The notes beneath the pieces are model-generated. The model had not been told where the DNA came from. It did no database searches and saw only the letters and a list, made by a program, of their open reading frames with translations. A program made the translations under genes and the position numbers. From an uncultured Collinsella sp. (GTDB lineage: Bacteria; Actinomycetota; Coriobacteriia; Coriobacteriales; Coriobacteriaceae), in assembly GCA_900756765.1 (NCBI GenBank), contig CAAELE010000007.1, positions 159,889-223,888 of the forward strand: a stretch of 64,000 nt of DNA, given 5' to 3'. Below, one piece after another: positions 32,826-40,875 of the stretch. Within the stretch, counting starts at the first letter, position 1, and each line of letters opens with the position of its first letter.

Positions 32826-32874
32826 AATGCGGGGTAAAAGACCCATTTGAATCCGACCGGACAAGGGAGCGAAC

Positions 32875-33705
32875 ATGGATCGCAGTAAGGTACCCGCCGT
32901 TCTATCCATCGCGGGATCCGATTCCAGCGGCGGTGCCGGCATTCAGGCCGACATCAAGACCATCACGGCGCACCGCCTGTATGCCGAGACGGCCATTACA
33001 GCCATCACCGCACAAAACACGCTCGGTGTCACCGCCGTGCAGAATATCTCCCCTGATATCGTCGCTGCGCAAATTGACGCCGTCTTTGACGATATTCGCC
33101 CGAGCGCCGTCAAGATCGGCATGGTTTCTTCTGTCGAGATTATCGATGTCATCGCCGACCGCTTGAGCGCCTGGAACGCAACGAACGTGGTCGTCGACCC
33201 CGTTATGGTCGCCACTTCGGGCGCTCGCCTCATTGCCGAGGATGCCGCTGAGGCACTCACCCGCCGCCTGTTCCCGTTGGCAACCGTCATCACGCCCAAC
33301 ATTCCCGAGGCCATGGCGCTGCTCGACTACGAAGTCGATTCCGAGCGCACGCAACAAAACGCCGCCATGCTCCTCACTCGCCGCTTTGGCTGCGCATCCC
33401 TCGTTAAGGGCGGGCATTTTGTCAACGAGGCCAACGATGTGCTCGCAGAGCCCGCGCCGCTCGATGACGAGGGTAACCACCTGGGCGATCCGCTCACCAC
33501 GTGGTTCCGCCACAAGCGCATCGAGACCGACAACACACATGGCACCGGCTGTACGCTTTCGTCCGCCATCGCCTGCGCGCTGGCCCAGGGCATGGAACTT
33601 GCCGACGCCGTCAACGCCGGCAAAGCCTACCTAACCGGCGCTCTCGCTGCCGGCTTTGACATGGGCAAAGGTTCCGGCCCCGTCAACCACATGTGGCAGT
33701 ATTAA
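32875..33705 (+). CDS. thiD: Hydroxymethylpyrimidine / phosphomethylpyrimidine kinase
   Basis: 276 residues. It phosphorylates the pyrimidine made by ThiC twice, to HMP-PP. Ribokinase-type fold: VLSIAGSDSSGGAGIQADIKT at the start, VVVDPVMVATSGARLI, the TPNIPEA motif and the anion hole DNTHGTGCTLSSAIAC with the catalytic Asp/Cys region. AAGGGAG lies five bases before ATG 32875. No riboswitch of its own is seen. Followed by a block of hairpins. Confidence 0.94.
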   Translation: MDRSKVPAVLSIAGSDSSGGAGIQADIKTITAHRLYAETAITAITAQNTLGVTAVQNISPDIVAAQIDAVFDDIRPSAVKIGMVSSVEIIDVIADRLSAWNATNVVVDPVMVATSGARLIAEDAAEALTRRLFPLATVITPNIPEAMALLDYEVDSERTQQNAAMLLTRRFGCASLVKGGHFVNEANDVLAEPAPLDDEGNHLGDPLTTWFRHKRIETDNTHGTGCTLSSAIACALAQGMELADAVNAGKAYLTGALAAGFDMGKGSGPVNHMWQY

Positions 33706-33719
33706 GATTCGCAGCCCAA

Positions 33720-33756
33720 AACCACCGCAAAGGGGACAGGCACCTTTACGGTGGTT
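33720..33756. repeat. Hairpin at the left end of the palindrome block
   Basis: AACCACCGCAAAGG pairs with CCTTTACGGTGGTT (13 of 14) around GGACAGGCA. It closely resembles the hairpin at 33997-34028, so the three-copy array between them is bracketed by two copies of one element. It may also stop thiD transcription. Confidence 0.8.
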
Positions 33757-33767
33757 CCCACAAACAT

Positions 33768-33981
33768 CTCGATCTGTAACAGTTAGAGTCCATTTTTCGG
33801 CCCACCTGTTACAGATCGAGACATTCAAATTCCGCTGAGAAGATAATCTCGATCTGTAACAGTAACTCGGCAAAATCGACCCTAGATGTTACAGATCGAG
33901 ACAAACGACCGATATCGACCTAAATAATCTCAATCTGTAACATCTAGCCCGTTTTCGGCCTTACAACTGTTACAGATCAAG
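33768..33981. repeat. Three tandem 53-base palindromes at an 80-base period
   Basis: Units at 33768-33820, 33848-33900 and 33929-33981. Each has a left arm CTCGATCTGTAACA (CTCAATCTGTAACA in unit 3) and a right arm TGTTACAGATCGAG (or TGTTACAGATCAAG), with exactly 25 bases between the 14-base arms. The 25-base centres differ but share a TTTTCGGC-like core; that of unit 2 looks inverted. Spacers of 27-28 bases separate the units. No ORF lies here. Confidence 0.9.
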
Positions 33982-33996
33982 ACAAACAGACGAATC

Positions 33997-34028
33997 AAGC
34001 CACCGCAAAGGTACCTTTGTGGTGGCTT
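33997..34028. repeat. Hairpin at the right end of the palindrome block
   Basis: AAGCCACCGCAAAGG pairs with CCTTTGTGGTGGCTT (14 of 15) with a two-base loop. It ends ten bases before the stop codon of the convergent hydrolase gene and may terminate it. Confidence 0.8.
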
Positions 34029-34037
34029 GGGGTCGCG

Positions 34038-34697
34038 CTACTCACCGAGCATCTCTTTGAGCTTGGCTGCCACGGCATGTCCCAAGCTCTCATGGCTTTC
34101 GGGCATCATATGCAGATAGTCGATATCGCCCGGCTCGGCAAACTCGGCGGCATTCAAAAAGTCGCAGCCAAACTGCTCGGCCACGTGCGCATAGTACTCG
34201 CCAAAATGCTCAGATGCCTCAACGGAATGCTCGTCAAAGTCGGTCATATACACATCGGCGATCTGCGGCTTGATCTTGATAGGAGCCATCAGCAGAATGC
34301 GCGGACAAGGCGCAGCGTCGGTCCACGGAAACGCGCGGACGGCGCGAATCAGTGCCATGGCGCCACGGGCGATATCGGAAGCTGTCACGTTAAAGACCGT
34401 CTTGCAGTCGTTGGTGCCCAGCATGATCACAATGGCATCCAGCGGCTTATGGGCCTCGAGCAGCATCGGAAGCGCGCGAATGCCGTTGAGGTTAGTGTCC
34501 AGATGGCACATATCGTCGCGCACCGTCGTGCGGCCGTTGAGCCCCTCCTCAATCACATGCCAGCCATCGCCCAGGTCACGTTGTGTCACGCCGCACCAGC
34601 GCACATCCTGCGCATAGCGCACCGCGGTGCCATCGCGCATACCAGCCGGATCATAGCCATAGGTGTTGCTGTCACCAAAGCACAGAACGTTTTTCAT
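34038..34697 (-). CDS. SGNH/GDSL-type esterase
   Basis: 219 residues from ATG 34695-34697, with AAAGGAAGGG upstream. Block I is VLCFGDSNTYGYDP with the nucleophile Ser, and block III is IVIMLGTNDCKTVF. Block V probably uses the His in MMPESHESLGHAV or DYLHM. There is no signal peptide, so it acts in the cytoplasm. Relatives include acyl-CoA thioesterases, arylesterases and carbohydrate acetylesterases; substrate unknown. It lies downstream of the PARG-like gene, separated by a terminator. Confidence 0.87.
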   Translation of the reverse strand: MKNVLCFGDSNTYGYDPAGMRDGTAVRYAQDVRWCGVTQRDLGDGWHVIEEGLNGRTTVRDDMCHLDTNLNGIRALPMLLEAHKPLDAIVIMLGTNDCKTVFNVTASDIARGAMALIRAVRAFPWTDAAPCPRILLMAPIKIKPQIADVYMTDFDEHSVEASEHFGEYYAHVAEQFGCDFLNAAEFAEPGDIDYLHMMPESHESLGHAVAAKLKEMLGE

Positions 34698-34714
34698 CGT
34701 AAGCCCTTCCTTTA

Positions 34715-34746
34715 GTAAAAAGCCGACGGGAGCAGCCCCCGTCGGC
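34715..34746 (-). terminator. Terminator of the PARG-like gene
   Basis: Minus strand: AGCCGACGGG / CCCGTCGGCT stem followed by TTTTTACT. It is 26 bases after the stop codon. Confidence 0.93.
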
Positions 34747-34772
34747 TCGGCATGTCGCATCACGCGCACCGT

Positions 34773-35897
34773 TTACAGGTACTTGCGCCAGTCGTCGTCA
34801 TCCTCATCGTCCTCGGCAGCGGCCTGAGCCTGCTCGGCGGCACGGGCGGCCGCGGCGCGGGCAGCAACCTGAGCATAGGACTCCTCGTTACGCTCGGGGA
34901 AGCTTGCCAGCACGTGCTCAAACTTGGCGAAGTCCTCATCCCAGCGCGTAGAAGGCACGGCAAAGAACACCTGCTTGACCTTAAAGTCGCCCGATGCGAG
35001 CTCCTCGCGGAAGAGCTCTGCCACAGCCTCGGCATCAAAGCCGTTATTGTCGCAGCCCCAAGCACCCAGCACGAGCTTCTCGCGACCCAGCTCATCGCAG
35101 ATGGCAAGGACAAAGCGGATACGGTCGCGCAGGGCATCCAACAGGGCGTCGTCACTCACGCGGTACTCCTGGCGGGCACGCTTGACGTTGGGTGCGGCGG
35201 CAACGATCACATCGGCGTATGCGTGCACGTGGTTGCGGTCGAAGCGCACGGCGGGCACCACCAGCGCACGATTACGGTACAGCTCGCAGTTGATATTGCG
35301 GCGGCGGTTCTCGCCATACCACTTGCGCTGCTTGTCGAGCACGTTGTACAGGTACGAATCGGCGCAGAGCGTCGCCTCCTGGCCCAGGTAGCCCTGGATG
35401 TAGCCACCGCCAGGGTTGGTGAACGAGGCAAAGGCAAGCACGGCCATATCGCAGAACTGCGCATAGCCGCGGCCGTTATCGAGGATTGCCTGCGTAGCGG
35501 AGGCATCAAGCACAGTGACCTCAGGCAGGACCGGAGCAGCCTCCTCCGCGGGCGCGGACTCGGCTTCGTCAGCCGACTCGGTGGACTCGGGTGCCACCTC
35601 GGGCTCGACCGCAGTCTCCACCTCGGCAGCGTCGGCCTCCACACCCTCAGCAACCGGCTCCGCGGCAGCGGCAGCCGCTGCCTTCTGGGTCTTGGCCTTC
35701 ATCGCCGCGACAAAGCCGGCAGGCATACCATCGAACTCGCGCACGCCGGCAAGCGAACGCTCAATGTCCTTGGCGCAGGCCTCGGACACAGTCGCCACAT
35801 GGCGCTCGGCGGCCTTGGCACGCGCCTCGCGCTTGGGATTGGGCTGACCCGCTCGGTTAGACCTGCGGTTACGGTTCCTGTTGTCGACATCTGCCAT
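34773..35897 (-). CDS. TIGR02452-like macrodomain protein (microbial PARG family), with a low-complexity insert
   Basis: 374 residues. The N-terminal ~65 residues are basic (NRNRNRRSNRAGQPNPKREA). Then comes an Ala/Glu/Pro-rich stretch of about 55 residues, and then the macrodomain (VLAFASFTNPGGG through GAWGCDNNGFD). Bacterial PARG-type enzymes remove ADP-ribose from proteins and use a GGG-X6-8-QEE signature. Here it reads NPGGGYIQGYLGQEATLC, so the second Glu is replaced by Ala. It could bind ADP-ribose without cleaving it, or use another residue. The acidic C-terminus (AAEDDEDDDDW) is unusual. No ADP-ribosyltransferase lies beside it. Confidence 0.8.
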   Translation of the reverse strand: MADVDNRNRNRRSNRAGQPNPKREARAKAAERHVATVSEACAKDIERSLAGVREFDGMPAGFVAAMKAKTQKAAAAAAAEPVAEGVEADAAEVETAVEPEVAPESTESADEAESAPAEEAAPVLPEVTVLDASATQAILDNGRGYAQFCDMAVLAFASFTNPGGGYIQGYLGQEATLCADSYLYNVLDKQRKWYGENRRRNINCELYRNRALVVPAVRFDRNHVHAYADVIVAAAPNVKRARQEYRVSDDALLDALRDRIRFVLAICDELGREKLVLGAWGCDNNGFDAEAVAELFREELASGDFKVKQVFFAVPSTRWDEDFAKFEHVLASFPERNEESYAQVAARAAAARAAEQAQAAAEDDEDDDDWRKYL

Positions 35898-35961
35898 ACG
35901 TGGCCACCTTTCCTGTCGCTGCCGCTATCGGCTTTTTCCCATCCATGATACCCCGCCGCGC

Positions 35962-35991
35962 ACAAAAAAGACGGCCCCGGAGGACCGCCTT
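35962..35991 (-). terminator. Terminator of the Bax-inhibitor-1 family gene
   Basis: Minus strand: GGCGGTCC-TCC-GGGGCCGTC stem with wobbles, followed by TTTTTTGTG. Confidence 0.8.
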
Positions 35992-36038
35992 TCGTATCGT
36001 TTTACTGTGTCCGGCAGGAAGCGTCGCAATGCCGCGCT

Positions 36039-36734
36039 TTAATCGCGACGACCGAGGATGTTCAGGATGCGCAGGAACACATTGATGATGTCCACGAACA
36101 GGTTGGATGCCATGAGCACCGCATTGGGCAGCGTGGGCGGCACCGTCGTGGCAACATAGGTGTCGTAGCCAATAAAGCCGGCGAACACCACGATCACGAT
36201 CAGGTCGGTGATGGTCTGCGAGACGCCCATGAACATCAGCACGATCTCAACCAGAATAGTGGCGAGCAGAATGCCAAAACCGATGCCATATACGCGCTGG
36301 AAAAACTTGGGGAACGTCACGCCCAAGGCGCCAAAGACAAAGGTGATGGCGGCCGTGGCGATAAAGGCAGTGTTGATGGTGGGCAGGTCGTAGTTGGCAA
36401 GGCCAAACGACGCGGTCAGGCCAAAGGTACTAGCAAAGATTACGTAGCCCACAAGGGACAGGCCCACGGACTGCTTGCTGGCGGCGGCCGGCATCATGAC
36501 CATGCCGACGATGGTCAAAATAAACGAGCCAAAGACCAGCGGCAAGGCGGCGCCGCTCATCATCATGCGCGCAAACGACATGGTGCTCGTAAAGTAGGCG
36601 CCGGCGCCCATGGCGCAAAAGCCCAAGAAGATCAGGGCAGACATGGCGAGATTGTACGCGCGCGGCGACATCTCCTTGGCGCGACTTGCGCCGCTCTCGA
36701 CGGGGCCGTTCTGATAGCCCTGGATATCGTTCAT
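36039..36734 (-). CDS. Bax inhibitor-1 / YccA family membrane protein
   Basis: 231 residues from ATG 36732-36734, with AAAGGA six bases upstream. About 35 hydrophilic N-terminal residues precede seven hydrophobic helices. The C-terminal part (VFAGFIGYDTY, ASNLFVDIINVFLRILNIL) is the family signature, with Asp residues that in the BsYetJ homolog sense pH and gate a calcium leak. Bacterial members are linked to calcium flux or to FtsH substrates. Function here is not shown by context; neighbours are unrelated. Confidence 0.9.
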   Translation of the reverse strand: MNDIQGYQNGPVESGASRAKEMSPRAYNLAMSALIFLGFCAMGAGAYFTSTMSFARMMMSGAALPLVFGSFILTIVGMVMMPAAASKQSVGLSLVGYVIFASTFGLTASFGLANYDLPTINTAFIATAAITFVFGALGVTFPKFFQRVYGIGFGILLATILVEIVLMFMGVSQTITDLIVIVVFAGFIGYDTYVATTVPPTLPNAVLMASNLFVDIINVFLRILNILGRRD

Positions 36735-36790
36735 ACTTCGTCCTTTCAAAAAGCGCACGACAGCGCCGTAAGTGACAAGATTCCTGTCAT

Positions 36791-36830
36791 TGTACCCGAA
36801 TGCCGCACGTTGTACCCGAATGCCGCACGT
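36791..36830. repeat. Exact 20-base tandem duplication
   Basis: TGTACCCGAATGCCGCACGT occurs twice with no gap (36791-36810 and 36811-36830), ending two bases before the stop codon of the small minus-strand gene. Probably a recent slippage duplication. Confidence 0.95.
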
Positions 36831-36832
36831 CC

Positions 36833-37171
36833 TTACCTACGGCGCTCGCCCTCAAGCGTACGATCAAAGGCCCAGACCCACCAACGCATCACGTGCGCCT
36901 GCGAGCCGTCCGCCCGCTCGCGCGTCTGGTCCTCCAGATACAACTCGGTCGCGTGCCCACCAAAACGCACCTTATATGTTGCCGTACGGATGCCGTGGAC
37001 CATCAGGCCAAACCCAGTGGTCGAGATAATTTCGTCGATCGTAAAACAACGGCCGTCGACCCAGCAGACGGTGACCGGCACGACCTGTCCGCCCGCGAGG
37101 ATGCGAGCCACGACGTCCACATACTGCTTGTGCACGCGCCGAGTTTTGCCGTCTGTCTGTCGATATTCCAT
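36833..37171 (-). CDS. Small hypothetical protein, possibly DUF6504-like
   Basis: 112 residues from ATG 37169-37171, which has GGGGG close upstream; the frame continues 29 codons further up without a better signal. The sequence (MEYRQTDGKTRRVHKQYVD...) begins basic, then shows alternating beta segments (VVPVTVCWVDGRCFTIDEII, TYKVRFGGHATELYLED) and a Trp-rich end (MRWWVWAFD). This recalls the small DUF6504-type domains of actinobacteria, which have no known role, but the match is from memory. It is encoded between a Bax-inhibitor-like gene and a phosphate transporter and shares a strand only with the former. Confidence 0.55.
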   Translation of the reverse strand: MEYRQTDGKTRRVHKQYVDVVARILAGGQVVPVTVCWVDGRCFTIDEIISTTGFGLMVHGIRTATYKVRFGGHATELYLEDQTRERADGSQAHVMRWWVWAFDRTLEGERRR

Positions 37172-37421
37172 GCCCCCTATTATCGAACGCGTGTTTGCAT
37201 GTTGTAAAGCGAACAGACTGTGGTTTTGGGGTGTTGGGGCGCGCACACGTGTCCTCATGGCGTGTTAGCAAAAAGAATACCCGCGGTCAACAGGGCTTAT
37301 ATTCAATTTTAGTGCCAAAAAATTCACTTCTCCCATCAGAACTCGGTAAAGAAACCAGCAGGAGGTGATACGATTTATCATGTTTTTGTAACGTGTCTGC
37401 AAACTTCGAGAAAGCCCATAT

Positions 37422-38471
37422 ATGGACGTAACGTTCTCAACCTTCCTCGGCCAACTTGTGTCGAACCCAGTCCTTGCCGTCACCGTGATCCTCGCGCTCG
37501 GCGCCATCTTCGTCAATGGATGGACCGACGCACCCAACGCCATCGCGACCTGCGTCACCACGCGTTGCATGCCCGCCCGCGCCGCCATTCTCATGAGCGC
37601 CGCATTCAACTTCTTGGGCGTGCTCATCATGACGCACTTTAACGCGAGCGTCGCCAACACCATTTCACATATCGTCGACTTTGGCGGAAACAGCACCATG
37701 GCGCTCGCCTGCCTGTGCGCGGCGCTGTTCTCCATCGTCGTCTACGGCGCCACAGCGTCGCGTTTTGGCATCCCCACCTCGCAAAGCCACAGCCTTATCG
37801 CCGGCCTGACCGGCGCCGCCATCGCCCTCGGCGGCGCGAACAGCGTCAACGTCCACGAATGGATGAAGGTCATCTACGGCCTGGCGCTCTCCATCGGTCT
37901 GGGCTTTGTCATGGGCTGGATCCTGTGCAAACTCGTCTCGATTCTATTTGCCGCCGCCAACAGGCGACGTGCCAACGTCTTCTTTAAATACGCTCAGATC
38001 GCGAGTGCCGCGGCCATGAGCTTTATGCATGGCGCGCAGGATGGACAGAAGTTCATCGGCGTGCTCTTTTTAGGCGTGGCCTTCGCCAACGGCCAGACGA
38101 GCGTCGGCGATGCCGGCATCCCCATCTGGATCATGCTGCTGTGCTCGGCCACCATGGGCGTCGGCACCAGCGTGGGCGGCGAGCGCATCATCAAGTCCGT
38201 CGGCCAGAGCATGGTCAAGCTGGAGAAGTATCAGGGCTTCTCCGCCGACCTCGCAGGCGCCGCGAATCTGCTGCTTGCCACCCTTACCGGTATCCCTGTG
38301 TCCTCCACCCACATCAAGACCTGCGCCATCATGGGCGTCGGCGCCGTCAAGCGCCTTTCGGCCATCAACTTCGGCGTGGTCAAGGACATGATGTTCACCT
38401 GGTTCTTCACCTTCCCCGCCTGCGGACTCATCAGCTTTGTCATGGCCAAGCTGTTCATGATGTTCATCTAG
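37422..38471 (+). CDS. pit: Low-affinity inorganic phosphate transporter (PiT family)
   Basis: 349 residues, about ten hydrophobic helices. The two inverted PiT repeats carry the family motif twice: GAIFVNGWTDAPNAIATCVTT near residue 30 and AMSFMHGAQDGQKFIGVLF near residue 200. The cytoplasmic loop is short. It imports metal-phosphate with protons or sodium and does not use ATP. The next gene encodes its DUF47 regulator, a standard pairing. The ribosome binding site before ATG 37422 is weak (GAGAAAG). The organism thus has this system and the ATP-driven Pst system at 43.8-47.3 kb. Confidence 0.92.
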   Translation: MDVTFSTFLGQLVSNPVLAVTVILALGAIFVNGWTDAPNAIATCVTTRCMPARAAILMSAAFNFLGVLIMTHFNASVANTISHIVDFGGNSTMALACLCAALFSIVVYGATASRFGIPTSQSHSLIAGLTGAAIALGGANSVNVHEWMKVIYGLALSIGLGFVMGWILCKLVSILFAAANRRRANVFFKYAQIASAAAMSFMHGAQDGQKFIGVLFLGVAFANGQTSVGDAGIPIWIMLLCSATMGVGTSVGGERIIKSVGQSMVKLEKYQGFSADLAGAANLLLATLTGIPVSSTHIKTCAIMGVGAVKRLSAINFGVVKDMMFTWFFTFPACGLISFVMAKLFMMFI

Positions 38472-38538
38472 CCAAACCGAGCGTCCATCCGGACCGTAAT
38501 ACCTCGCCCACCCGTCTTCGCCTCGAAAGGACCCACTC

Positions 38539-39162
38539 ATGGCAAAGAAACCCGATTCGTTCTACTTTGACAACTACGTCGCCTGCGCCGACCTCGCCGT
38601 CCAGGCCGCCGAGCTGCTTACCAAGATTTTCGAGAACTTCGATCCCGCGAAGATTCACGATATGCTCGACAAGATGCACGCGATCGAGCATGCGGCCGAC
38701 AAGAAGCACCATGAGCTTGAGGACGCCCTGCTCACGGCCTTTATCACCCCGCTTGAGCGCGAGGACCTGGACCTGATGAGCTGCTCGCTCGACACCGTGC
38801 TCGACCGTATCGAGGGCGTCGTGCAGCGCGTCTACTTCACCAACATCCAGAGCATCCATCCCGATGCCATCGTGATCGCCCACAAGGTGACCGACGCCTG
38901 CCGCGCCATGAAGGACCTGATGGTCGAGCTGCCCAACTACCGCAAGTCCAAGACCCTACGCGAACTCGTCATCCAGATCAACACGATCGAGTCCGAGGCC
39001 GACGAGCTCTACATCAACGCCATGCGCAACCTACATGTCAACGGCAAGGATCCGCTTGAGGTCATCGCCTGGCGTGACGTCTACGCCTTCCTGGAGTACT
39101 GCGCTGACTGCTGCGAGAATGTGGCCGATGTCGTGGATTCGATTGTCATGAAGAACAGTTAA
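38539..39162 (+). CDS. PhoU-like DUF47 protein, partner of the PiT transporter
   Basis: 207 residues, all helical, with the heptad pattern and Glu/Asp pairs of PhoU-like metal-binding bundles (HAIEHAADKKHHELEDALLTAFITPLEREDL, IESEADELYINAMRNL). DUF47 proteins lie next to pit genes and are thought to control phosphate flow through them. It is 67 bases downstream of pit with AAAGGA before the ATG, so co-transcribed. Followed by a long palindrome. Confidence 0.9.
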   Translation: MAKKPDSFYFDNYVACADLAVQAAELLTKIFENFDPAKIHDMLDKMHAIEHAADKKHHELEDALLTAFITPLEREDLDLMSCSLDTVLDRIEGVVQRVYFTNIQSIHPDAIVIAHKVTDACRAMKDLMVELPNYRKSKTLRELVIQINTIESEADELYINAMRNLHVNGKDPLEVIAWRDVYAFLEYCADCCENVADVVDSIVMKNS

Positions 39163-39168
39163 TTGGGG

Positions 39169-39275
39169 GTACGTGTCCCGGCGGCGAAGGCCCGGCACCT
39201 ATTTGCTTTCTCACTCCGGCTGCACGGCAGAGTCGTTCGAAAGTAAATAGGTGTCGGGCCTTCGCCTTGCGTACC
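39169..39275. repeat. 107-base imperfect palindrome
   Basis: Core arms of 28 bases (39183-39210 and 39239-39266) match at 26 positions when folded; outer GGTACG/CGTACC extend it. The arm begins GGCGAAGGCCCGGCACCTAT. It starts six bases after the DUF47 stop and could end that transcript, though there is no T-run. The bases from 39276 to 39439 are AT-richer and hold no other feature I can name. Confidence 0.85.
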
Positions 39276-39439
39276 ACCATTGGGAACCTTGGCTAATAGG
39301 CGGAATGCATGGTGGCTTTGGTTGAAAGCGCCTGTGGCATCAGCCATGACTTTGGGCAGCGCTGAGCGTTTGGCTGGATGTTGCTCTGGGTAACCTTTGG
39401 TTATCTTATATTTCGTTATTAATTTGTTGGAGGGCTTGT

Positions 39440-39970
39440 ATGTCTTATTTGGATCTGGCTCGGTCTCGGTATTCTTGTCGTTTGTTTGAGGATCGTTCTG
39501 TTGAGCAGGCTGTGGTGGATGCCATTGTTGAGGCTGGGCGGATTGCTCCTTCTGCTTGTAATAATCATCCAACCCGTGTGATGGTGTTGGATACGCCTGA
39601 GCTTCTGGAGAAAGCTGCTGCCTGTCAGCCTCGGTTTGCTCGTGATGGGTCCATCTTTGGGGCTCCGCTTATCTTTCTTATTTGCAGCGTTACCGACGAT
39701 GCTTGGGTGCGCCCGTATGACCAGATGAACTCCAGTGCCATCGACACCTCGATCGTCTGCGATCAGATGATGATGGAGGCCGAGGAGCAGGGCCTGGGTA
39801 CGTGCTGGGTGTGCCATTTTAAGCCCGAGGTGGCCTGCGAGCAGTTCAGCCTGCCCGAAGGCATCTATCCCTATCATATGCTCGTCTGCGGCTATCCTGC
39901 CGACCATATCGCCGATCCCAAACACCGCGAGGCCCGCACCATTCCCCTCCCCGACTTCCTCCTCAAGTAG
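39440..39970 (+). CDS. Nitroreductase family protein
   Basis: 176 residues from ATG 39440, with GGAGG six bases upstream. FMN-binding fold: DLARSRYSCRLFEDRSVE at the start, APSACNNHPTRVMVLD, and EEQGLGTCWVCHF near the end, followed by MLVCGYPAD. It reduces an unknown substrate with NAD(P)H. The first ~80 codons are rich in T-ending codons, unlike the rest of the gene and the window, which suggests that this stretch has a different history. Confidence 0.87.
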   Translation: MSYLDLARSRYSCRLFEDRSVEQAVVDAIVEAGRIAPSACNNHPTRVMVLDTPELLEKAAACQPRFARDGSIFGAPLIFLICSVTDDAWVRPYDQMNSSAIDTSIVCDQMMMEAEEQGLGTCWVCHFKPEVACEQFSLPEGIYPYHMLVCGYPADHIADPKHREARTIPLPDFLLK

Positions 39971-40080
39971 ATTTTTGGGACATGCCTTAAATCCACCTTT
40001 GACCGCTCACCCGTTCGCCGAGTTCTGTGCCCCTCAAACGCAGGACTCGGCGTTTTGTTTTGCAGACTGCATACAGCCAC

Positions 40081-40111
40081 AAAAAAGGACCCGCAAGCTG
40101 CGGGCCCTTTC
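40081..40111 (-). terminator. Terminator of the yggS-sepF-yggT-divIVA operon
   Basis: Minus strand: AGGGCCCGC-AGCTT-GCGGGTCCT followed by TTTTTTGTGG. It is 24 bases after the divIVA stop. Confidence 0.95.
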
Positions 40112-40135
40112 TAGGCGCTAAATGATAGCTGGATG

Positions 40136-40813
40136 TTAGTCCAGGTCGTCGGCGGCGAAGTTATCGATCGGCGCGAAGGGATCGGCAACGGGGATAACCG
40201 GCTCGGCGACGGGCAGCGGCTCGGCAGCAGGAACGGTCACAGCCGGAGAAGCGGCGGAACCGACCGGCGTGGAAGCCATGAGATCGGCCGGGAAGGAGTT
40301 CTGAGCATCGTCCATGAAGTGCTGGATGAGCTTGAGGTACTCGGTCTTGAACTCCTCACGGGAAGCCTTAAGACGGTCGATCTCCTCAAGCTCGGCCTGT
40401 TTCTCGGTCAGGGCCTGGCGGATGACCTCGCGGGCCTTGGCGTCGGCCTCGTTGCGGATGCGGTCAGCATTCTCGTTGGCGTCGTTGACGATGCCCTCGG
40501 CGGTCTGCTGGGCAGCAATCAGGGCAGCGGAAATCTGACGCTCCTGAGCGGAGAAATCGGGCGCGGGAGCGGCGACGGGCGCGGCAGGGACGGCCTGAGC
40601 GGCAGCATCCTGAGCCTGAGCGAGCTGGGCCTGCGTGTCGGCGAGCTGCTGCTCGGTGGCGGTCAGACGACCCTTAAGATCGACAATCTTGGCGAGCATG
40701 GCGTCGACCTCAGAGGACAGGGTCTCCAGGAAGACGTCGACCTCGGCGGGATCGTAGCCGCGCTTGGCCTCAGAGAAGGTCTGAGCCTGAATGTCAGCAG
40801 GGGTAATAGCCAT
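40136..40813 (-). CDS. divIVA: DivIVA domain protein (Wag31-like)
   Basis: 225 residues. The N-terminal lipid-binding domain is clear (MAITPADIQAQTFSEAKRGYDPAEVDVFLETL). A coiled coil (EVDAMLAKIVDLKGRL...), an Ala/Pro linker, a second coiled coil (AAQQTAEGIVNDANENADRI...) and a Pro/Ala-rich tail ending FAADDLD follow. It gathers at curved membrane at poles and septum and recruits wall and division proteins. AAAGGAG precedes the ATG. It ends the operon. Confidence 0.93.
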   Translation of the reverse strand: MAITPADIQAQTFSEAKRGYDPAEVDVFLETLSSEVDAMLAKIVDLKGRLTATEQQLADTQAQLAQAQDAAAQAVPAAPVAAPAPDFSAQERQISAALIAAQQTAEGIVNDANENADRIRNEADAKAREVIRQALTEKQAELEEIDRLKASREEFKTEYLKLIQHFMDDAQNSFPADLMASTPVGSAASPAVTVPAAEPLPVAEPVIPVADPFAPIDNFAADDLD

Positions 40814-40875
40814 AACAAGTTCTCCTTTATCTTCGCCTTGGCGCCATGCGCCCGACGTGAGTTACTAAGCCAGTT

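Noticed and set aside
33768..33981. CRISPR array
   Set aside because: Only three units, each repeat is itself a full palindrome with arms on both sides of a 25-base centre, the centres share a core sequence, and no cas gene is near.
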